Made by a program: the position numbers and the translations under genes | The notes under the pieces: model-generated | Told to the model about the DNA's origin: nothing | Databases searched by the model: none | Seen by the model: the letters and a program-made list of their open reading frames with translations, nothing else | Assembly (NCBI GenBank): GCA_013373085.1 | Contig: JABXIM010000133.1 | Coordinates: forward strand, 1-64,000 | DNA from: Oceanospirillaceae bacterium | GTDB taxonomy: Bacteria; Pseudomonadota; Gammaproteobacteria; Pseudomonadales; Balneatricaceae | DNA: 64,000 nt | Direction: 5' to 3' | Shown here: one piece after another, positions 58,498 through 64,000 of the stretch | Numbering within the stretch: position 1 is the stretch's first letter | Layout of the letters: the number at the start of each line of letters is the position of its first letter

Positions 58498-59994
58498 ATG
58501 AACAACAGTCGGAAACTCTTCAGTATCAGCCTGCTGACACTCGCGGTCAGCGGCTGCGCCGTCACCAGTGAACCGATCGATCTGAGCGTCAGTGAGGAAC
58601 GCGCCAAAAGCGACCTGCTGAAAATGTTCAAGGATCAGCAGCCGCTCAGCGCTCCGCTGACACTGCACGAGGCGATGGCCCGGGCCATCAAGTACAACCT
58701 GGAGGGGCGTCTCAAGATCATGGAAGAGGCGCTGGCACGCCGCCAGCTGGACCTTGCCAGCTTCGACATGCTGCCGCGTATGGCACTCGAGGCCGGCTAT
58801 GTCGGGCGGGACAACGTCAGCGCATCCAGCAGCGAGAGCGTCAAGACCGGGACCGAGTCGCTGGAACCCTCCACGTCCCAGGACCGCGATCGTGATGTGG
58901 CGGACCTGACCATGGTCTGGAACGTGCTGGATTTCGGCGTCAGCTATGTCAGCGCCAAACAGCAGGCCGATCAGCGACTGATCGTTCAGGAGCGGCGCCG
59001 CAAGGTGGTCCATACCATCGTGCAGGACGTACGCTCCGCCTACTGGCGCGCACTGGCCGCCGACCGTCTGCTGCAACAGATCGACAACCTGATGGCTCGC
59101 GTCGACAAGGCCCGCGCCGACAGTCAGCAGTTGAGCAGCCGGCGAATCGGCGATCCGGTCGAAGCGCTCGGCTATCAACGCGCGCTGATCGAAGCCACGC
59201 GCCAGCTCGAAGCCCAGCGGCGCGCCCTGTCGCTGGCCAAAACCGAACTGGCGACACTGATCAACCTGCCCATCGGCACAGACTTCAGCCTCGCCGCCAC
59301 CGAGGGGTACGAAATTCCGCAACTGGGTATCAAACTGGAGCGCCTGGAAGAAGTGGCGCTGACCAACCGGCCGGAACTCCGGGAGCAGGACTACCAGGCC
59401 CGAATCAGCGCCGCGGAAACCCGCAAGGCCATGCTGCGGCTGCTGCCGGGGCTGGAGTTCTCGGCCGGCGGTCATTATGACAGCAACTCGTTCCTGGTGA
59501 ACCAGAGCTGGGCCGACTACGGCGTCAAGGTCACCTGGAACCTGTTCAACGTTATTTCTGGCCCCGCCGCCATCGATGTCGCCAAGGCCGGTGAAGCCGT
59601 CGCGGAAGCGCGCCGACAGGCGATGTCGATGGCCATACTGGCACAGGTACACGTCGCCAACGCCAACTTCAACGAAGCGGCACGGCAGTTCGAAACCAGT
59701 CAGCAATTGTCGCGGATCGACCAGCAGATCGCCGAACAGATGCGCAACCGCCACCGCGCCCAGGCAATCGGCGAACTCGAACTGATCCAGGCAGAATTGA
59801 ACGCCCTGCAGGCCGATCTGCGACGAGACCTCGCCTACGCGGAGCTGCGCAACAGCTACGGTCAGCTGTTCGCCAGCACCGGCCTCGACCCGTTACCGGA
59901 AACCCTGCCGTCGACCGGCCTGGATGACATTGCCCAGGCACTGGCCGACAGCGAAACGCGCTGGCAGCGGGGCGATGTTGCCACCGGCTCCTGA
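58498..59994 (+). CDS. TolC-family outer-membrane efflux lipoprotein
   Basis: 498 residues. The N-terminus MNNSRKLFSISLLTLAVSGC ends in a lipobox (VSGC), so it should be lipid-anchored like OprM/CusC-type channels. Two internally homologous outer-membrane-efflux repeats cover the rest: LTLHEAMARAIKYNLEGRLK, DLTMVWNVLDFGVSYVSAKQ, LPGLEFSAGGHYDSNSFLVN and VKVTWNLFNVISGPAAIDVA are typical. It probably forms the outer-membrane pore for the three adaptors upstream. AAGGGG precedes the ATG, and copy 4 of the multi-hairpin element separates it from the giant gene, on the same strand. Confidence 0.88.
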   Translation: MNNSRKLFSISLLTLAVSGCAVTSEPIDLSVSEERAKSDLLKMFKDQQPLSAPLTLHEAMARAIKYNLEGRLKIMEEALARRQLDLASFDMLPRMALEAGYVGRDNVSASSSESVKTGTESLEPSTSQDRDRDVADLTMVWNVLDFGVSYVSAKQQADQRLIVQERRRKVVHTIVQDVRSAYWRALAADRLLQQIDNLMARVDKARADSQQLSSRRIGDPVEALGYQRALIEATRQLEAQRRALSLAKTELATLINLPIGTDFSLAATEGYEIPQLGIKLERLEEVALTNRPELREQDYQARISAAETRKAMLRLLPGLEFSAGGHYDSNSFLVNQSWADYGVKVTWNLFNVISGPAAIDVAKAGEAVAEARRQAMSMAILAQVHVANANFNEAARQFETSQQLSRIDQQIAEQMRNRHRAQAIGELELIQAELNALQADLRRDLAYAELRNSYGQLFASTGLDPLPETLPSTGLDDIAQALADSETRWQRGDVATGS

Positions 59995-60091
59995 ATACCG
60001 GGCGCGGCATCGCAGCAGTTCGCCCGAGCGGGGACGGTAATGCTTGGCTCAGCTCGGGCAACTGACTAACGTTTCAGGCAGTAACAGGACG

Positions 60092-60718
60092 CTACCACCA
60101 GGCCCAGAACTCCACCCGGATATAGCGCACCAGCCGCCGGGTCATCAGGTCGATAAGACGGCGTTCGCCACAGAGGTGATAGATGACATAGCCGAGAAAC
60201 AGGATGGAAAAAGCGCCGGCCAGAAGTCCGTACAGCAGATAGATCCGTCGCTCCCGCGCCGGTACCTCCTGATTACCCTGCACCGGCAGGCCGAGTATCC
60301 GTTTCATTAACGAACCGAGATAACCGAAGGCACGACCGCGAAGATTCGGAACATCCAGGTAATCGCTCAGCAGGTAATAGCCGTCCAGTTTGATCAGGGG
60401 GTTGAGATTGAACAGCGTCTTGATGCCTGAGCTGGCCATTACCACCAGCGCAAGATGACTGATCAGGGTCCCGGGTTCGGTAAGACGCCAGATAACGGTG
60501 GCCAATGCCCAGAGCGTAACCTCCAGATGCGCCCCGGCGAAGGTTACCCAAAGACGGCTGGATTTTTTCGGAAACAACCAGGCATCGCTGACATTGCAGT
60601 AAAACGCAGGCTGCAGGTAAATCAGCATAAACCCCAGCTCATGCACTTCACCGCCAAAATGTTTGCAGGTCAGACCATGGGCGAATTCGTGTGCCGTGGT
60701 AATCAGAATCAAGGTCAC
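60092..60718 (-). pseudogene. Truncated M50 metalloprotease fragment
   Basis: 208 codons from a GTG start. TTAHEFAHGLTCKHFGGEVH holds the zinc motif HEFAHG and LNPLIKLDGYYLLSDYLDVP the third-ligand LDG motif, both aligning with the M50 core of the fusion protein encoded at 46981. The frame opens only 9 codons further upstream before a stop (60746), so the PqqD-like N-terminal region is missing; the HlyD-like C-terminal part is missing too. It lies 43 bases past the stop of the ABC permease gene on the same strand. It is either a decayed paralogue or a minimal M50 protease made from a coupled transcript; I favour a remnant. Confidence 0.6.
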
Positions 60719-60760
60719 ATAAGCCAGGTGGCGACGGCCAGCGAGCTATCACCTCCGCAC

Positions 60761-63268
60761 TCACTCGACACTTCGCAACAGTGCCGCAGGATTCAGACGC
60801 AAGCGCCGCAGCAGGTAGCGTGCGCCGAGGCCGAGGCACAAGGTGCTGACAATGAATGCGGAGAGCGCACCGGTCCAGAGCAGGTCGGTGGCCGGAAGCT
60901 TTATACGGTACTCCAGCAGCGGTAGCGCCAGCGCCGCCCCCAGCAGCAACGCCAGCGCCGAGCCAATAAGGCCAAGCAGCAGGAATTCCAGCAGCAGGCT
61001 GCGACGGATCACCGCGAGCCGTACGCCGAGGGTATGGATCAGTGTCGCGATGTAGGCCTGGCGTGCCTGTGCCGTGGCCACCAGACTGACCATCACCAGC
61101 AGGCTGGCGCCGAGGCTGATACCGGCGACCAGCGACAGCCCCGCCGCGGCCTTGCCCAGTAACGCCCGGGCTTCGGTCAGAATCGCCTCGGTTCTGACGG
61201 TCACGACGTTGGGCGCGATCGCAGCGATGCGGTTCTGTGTGGCGACGGCGTCCTCGGGGTCCAGGTACGCTGCGCCGACATAGCGGCTGATATAGGGATC
61301 CAGCGCGCCGTCCGCCAGGATCGCCTCGAACCAGAATCGGGTCTGCATGCCCTTCTGCCGGTAGATGCCGGTCAGCTCGGCCTCCAGCGGCTGTCCAACG
61401 AGATTGAACGTCAGGCGGTCGCCCACCTCGAGCGCCAGTTGATCGGCTTCCCGGTCCTCCATCACCACGGCCGGCAGTCCGCTGTCGCCCCGCGAGCGCC
61501 ATTCGCCCCGCTCCAGCACCACCGCATCGATATTGTTGGCCCGATAGCTGAACTTGTGCTCGTCCCGCGCTTCGAGCGCCCTCTCGCGGTCGCCGCTGTC
61601 CTCGAGTCGCTCGCCGTTGACCGCGACAAGACGCCCCAGAACCAGCGGCGCCAGATCGAGTCGCTGCAGGCTACCGGCCTGATCGATCGCCGCGACGACG
61701 GCTTCGCGCTGATCGGCAGCGATGTCATAGAACACCATCGCCGGCGCCTCTTGCGGCAGGGTGTCGTTCAACGCACGCATCAACGCAACCACCACCAGGG
61801 TACAGGCGACCAGCAACGTCAGCGCCGAGCCCAGCGACAGCAGCATGGCACGCAGCGGCGACCCGGGGCGATGCAGGCTGGCCAGTGCCAGACGCAACGC
61901 CAGTCGTCCCACGAGCAGCGGATGGTCGTCCAGACGCACGGCCAGCTTTCGCAACAGCAGGACCAGACTGTCGAACAGAGCCAGCAGCAGCACCGCCGCC
62001 ACGAATCCCACCCCGAACAGGGGATCCGGCAGTGTCAGCAACACCAGCGCCAGCACCAGCGTCGCCCCGACTCCGGCGGCCACCCAGTAGCCCGGGGGCG
62101 TGGCGGTGACCGCACCGGCAATACCGCGGAACAGCGCTGCGGGCTGCACCGACAGCGCTCGCCCGATGGCCGGAAGCGCGAAGGTGAAGGCCGTCAGCAG
62201 ACCGAACAGGCCGGCCGTGGCCAGCGGCGCCGTCAAGTCGCCAAAGCTGGCTTCCACCGGCAACCGCGCAGCTGCGACGGCGGTACCTGTCAGCGCCAAA
62301 GCACCGCCGACAAGCATACCGGCCAGGCTGGCGCCGCCGCTGAGCAGGCCGACCTGCAGCAAATACAGCGTTGCCAGCCGGCGATTGCGCAGCCCAAGCG
62401 CGCGCAGCGTGGCGATAGTCCCCAGCTTGCCCTGAAGATAGGCCTGGATGCTGTTGAACACGCCAAGGCCGCCGATAAAGAGCGCGCTGAACCCGATCAG
62501 CAGCAGTCCGGAAGCGATCTGACCCAGCACTTCCGCCAGCCGTTCACTGCGGTCGCTGAAGGTATGGATTTCCCAGTCGCTGTCGGGAAAGGCGTCGACG
62601 AAGGCGTCGCGCCATGCCGCAGGCGACACATCGGTGCGAATGCGATACTCGTACTCGAGCCGGCTTCCGGGCCCGATCAAACCGGACGCGTTCAGCGCCT
62701 GTGCCGCCAGCAGCACCGGCGGACCACGCCAGTCGGCGCTGAGCCTGCGGTCCGGCTGGCGACGAATCAGCGCGCGTACCTCCAGCGTCAAGGCGCCGAC
62801 TTCGACGCTGTCACCAACCCTCAGCCCCAGCCGCTGCGCCAGCACCGGATCCAGCGCCACACCCCAGCGACCCTCCCGCAGCCCGGTGGCCGTCATCAGA
62901 TCCTGCGCCGGTTCCAGCAGCAATTCGCCATACAGCGGGTACTGGCGGTCGACGCTCTGCAGTTCCACCAGTTGATAGTCCCCGCCCGAGGTCCCGAGCA
63001 TGGTACGAACTTCGATCAGCAGCGACAGGCTGCCTCGCGCGCGCATCCAGTCGAGCACCTCGGGCGCCAGCGCTTCACGGCTCTCGACCTCGAGATCGCC
63101 GCCGAACAGCGCCCGGCTGTCCGCCAGCAGGCTGGTCCCGACCTGCCGGTAAAGTCCTCCGGTCGCGGCAATCAGGGTAACGCCGAGCATCAGGCAGACG
63201 CAGAAAACCCAGAGCGAGCGCCCGCTTTCGCGCAGATCGCGCCAGGCCAGTTCAACGAGAAAGCGCAT
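60761..63268 (-). CDS. FtsX/YbbP-type ABC transporter permease
   Basis: 835 residues with two FtsX-like permease modules. The N-terminal helix (SLWVFCVCLMLGVTLIAATG) is followed by a MacB-like periplasmic domain with QRLGLRVGDSVEVGALTLEV. Helices then enclose IGGLGVFNSIQAYLQGKLGT and IATLRALGLRNRRLATLYLL, with a second periplasmic domain and a final helix cluster ending SVE. The layout and size match YbbP of the YbbAP system. The ATG at 63268 has GGGAGGGGG 3 bases before it and overlaps the ATPase gene by 17 bases. Cargo is unknown (lipid, lipoprotein or hydrophobic compound). The nearby truncated M50 gene may be co-transcribed. Confidence 0.88.
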   Translation of the reverse strand: MRFLVELAWRDLRESGRSLWVFCVCLMLGVTLIAATGGLYRQVGTSLLADSRALFGGDLEVESREALAPEVLDWMRARGSLSLLIEVRTMLGTSGGDYQLVELQSVDRQYPLYGELLLEPAQDLMTATGLREGRWGVALDPVLAQRLGLRVGDSVEVGALTLEVRALIRRQPDRRLSADWRGPPVLLAAQALNASGLIGPGSRLEYEYRIRTDVSPAAWRDAFVDAFPDSDWEIHTFSDRSERLAEVLGQIASGLLLIGFSALFIGGLGVFNSIQAYLQGKLGTIATLRALGLRNRRLATLYLLQVGLLSGGASLAGMLVGGALALTGTAVAAARLPVEASFGDLTAPLATAGLFGLLTAFTFALPAIGRALSVQPAALFRGIAGAVTATPPGYWVAAGVGATLVLALVLLTLPDPLFGVGFVAAVLLLALFDSLVLLLRKLAVRLDDHPLLVGRLALRLALASLHRPGSPLRAMLLSLGSALTLLVACTLVVVALMRALNDTLPQEAPAMVFYDIAADQREAVVAAIDQAGSLQRLDLAPLVLGRLVAVNGERLEDSGDRERALEARDEHKFSYRANNIDAVVLERGEWRSRGDSGLPAVVMEDREADQLALEVGDRLTFNLVGQPLEAELTGIYRQKGMQTRFWFEAILADGALDPYISRYVGAAYLDPEDAVATQNRIAAIAPNVVTVRTEAILTEARALLGKAAAGLSLVAGISLGASLLVMVSLVATAQARQAYIATLIHTLGVRLAVIRRSLLLEFLLLGLIGSALALLLGAALALPLLEYRIKLPATDLLWTGALSAFIVSTLCLGLGARYLLRRLRLNPAALLRSVE

Positions 63269-63944
63269 CGCCCCCTCCCACTTCTCCGTCACTCAGCTGT
63301 CCGTCGTGCAGACGCAGTACCCGGTCGCAGCGCCGGGCAATGCTGTTGTCATGGGTGACCAGCACCAGCGTGGTGCCGATTCGGGACTGGAGATCGAACA
63401 GCAACCGGCTGATGCGCTCGCCGGTATGCGCATCGAGGTTGCCGGTGGGTTCGTCCGCGAGCAGCAGAGAGGGTTCGTGCACCAGTGCCCGGGCGATCGC
63501 GACCCGCTGTTGCTCCCCGCCGGAGAGCTGCGACGGGTAATGGCGGCCCCGCGTCTCGAGCCCCACCTCTGCCAGCATCGCACGGGCGCGGAGGCGCGCC
63601 TCGGAACGACCGGCGATCTCGAGCGGCAAGGCGACATTGTCCAGCGCGGTCAGGCTGGGCACCAGGTGAAAGGACTGGAACACGATGCCGATATGGTCCC
63701 GGCGCAGATCGGCAAGGCCATCGGCGTCGAGGTCGCCCAGTGCGACACCGTTGATACGGATGTCACCCCGGCGGCAGGCTTCGAGCCCTGCAAGCAGCAG
63801 CAACAACGTGGTCTTGCCGGAGCCCGAAGGTCCGACTATTGCCACCCGTTCGCCGGCCTCGACCGAAAGGTTCAGATCATCGAGTACGTTGACGCTTTCA
63901 TCGCCGATACGATAATCCATCGATAGCCTGGAGAGTTCGATCAT
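63252..63944 (-). CDS. ABC transporter ATP-binding protein (YbbA/LolD-like)
   Basis: 230 residues. Walker A is VGPSGSGKTTLLLLLAGLEA, the signature is YPSQLSGGEQQRVAIARALV, Walker B is SLLLADEPTGNLD, and the H-loop His lies in LVLVTHDNSI. It belongs to the LolD/MacB/YbbA family that works with FtsX-type permeases, and it is the only ATPase near the giant-protein locus. The ATG overlaps the stop of an incomplete upstream gene (ATGA), and its stop overlaps the permease start by 17 bases, so the three genes form a tight operon. Confidence 0.93.
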   Translation of the reverse strand: MIELSRLSMDYRIGDESVNVLDDLNLSVEAGERVAIVGPSGSGKTTLLLLLAGLEACRRGDIRINGVALGDLDADGLADLRRDHIGIVFQSFHLVPSLTALDNVALPLEIAGRSEARLRARAMLAEVGLETRGRHYPSQLSGGEQQRVAIARALVHEPSLLLADEPTGNLDAHTGERISRLLFDLQSRIGTTLVLVTHDNSIARRCDRVLRLHDGQLSDGEVGGGDALSR

Positions 63945-64000
63945 TCCCTATCAGTTTCCTTCTCGGCTTGTTCGCGCTTGAATCCAAAACCACCGGATTG
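63941..64000 (-). CDS. C-terminal end of an incomplete gene
   Basis: The minus strand reads QSGGFGFKREQAEKETDRE followed by TGA, with the stop overlapping the ATG of the ABC ATPase (ATGA). The charged tail and the 4-base overlap typical of this operon suggest a real upstream gene whose body lies beyond the window. No family can be recognised from 19 residues. Confidence 0.45.
   Translation of the reverse strand, partial: QSGGFGFKREQAEKETDRE

Noticed and set aside
60761-63944. The YbbA/YbbP-like ABC pair as the missing exporter of the giant protein
   Set aside because: FtsX-type permeases are not known to export large unfolded proteins; the pair is on the opposite strand and its operon continues out of the window. 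Kept only as a remote possibility.

Overview
This is a GC-rich (roughly 60-65 %) chromosomal window from a gammaproteobacterium, most likely a marine or aquatic Pseudomonadales/Oceanospirillales-type organism. The clues are the Pseudomonas-style polyamine genes, the imelysin / di-haem oxidoreductase / imelysin / DUF1513 operon, the FadB-type enzyme, cobalamin salvage under a B12 riboswitch, c-di-GMP enzymes and REP-like intergenic palindromes. I see no rRNA, tRNA, CRISPR array or complete insertion sequence.

Layout. 0.3-5 kb: periplasmic cytochrome P460, two small enzymes, a HupE/UreJ-like membrane protein and regulators. 5-14 kb: an agmatine/polyamine catabolic island (NhaC-type transporter, agmatine deiminase, class III aminotransferase, LuxR-type regulator, aldehyde dehydrogenase, M20-type N-carbamoyl amidohydrolase). 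Four matching palindromes lie in its intergenic regions. 14-16.3 kb: TauE/SafE permease, glutathione peroxidase, a decayed alpha/beta-hydrolase and a DUF2956 protein. 16.4-23.4 kb: a leftward btuB-cobO-bluB-cbiB-cobC-cobQ operon behind a cobalamin riboswitch. 23.5-27 kb: FadB-like multifunctional enzyme and a divergent AraC regulator. 27-32 kb: Fur-box-preceded iron-uptake operon. 32-44 kb: AsmA-like protein, methyltransferases, an LprI-like protein, two c-di-GMP enzymes, regulators and a 154-bp MITE-like element.

44.9-60.7 kb is the most unusual region. It encodes three membrane-fusion (HlyD-like) proteins, one with a GAF-like head and one fused to a PqqD-like domain and an M50 site-2-type metalloprotease. 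A GNAT protein, a DUF6916-like protein, a phage-tail-collar (MdpB-like) protein, a 2,470-residue LEPR-XLL/DUF4347 cadherin-like surface protein and a TolC-like lipoprotein follow. There is no HlyB-type ABC exporter, and the giant protein has no RTX repeats. I infer a dedicated surface-protein export and processing system built around an intramembrane protease. The DUF4347 domain carries a His/Cys pair in a caspase/CHAT-like context. A second, truncated M50 gene lies just beyond, next to a YbbA/YbbP-like ABC pair.

A family of multi-hairpin intergenic elements occurs four times (about 2.7, 4.9, 42.1 and 58.4 kb). Their stems differ between copies while pairing is kept, which suggests selection on an RNA or DNA secondary structure.
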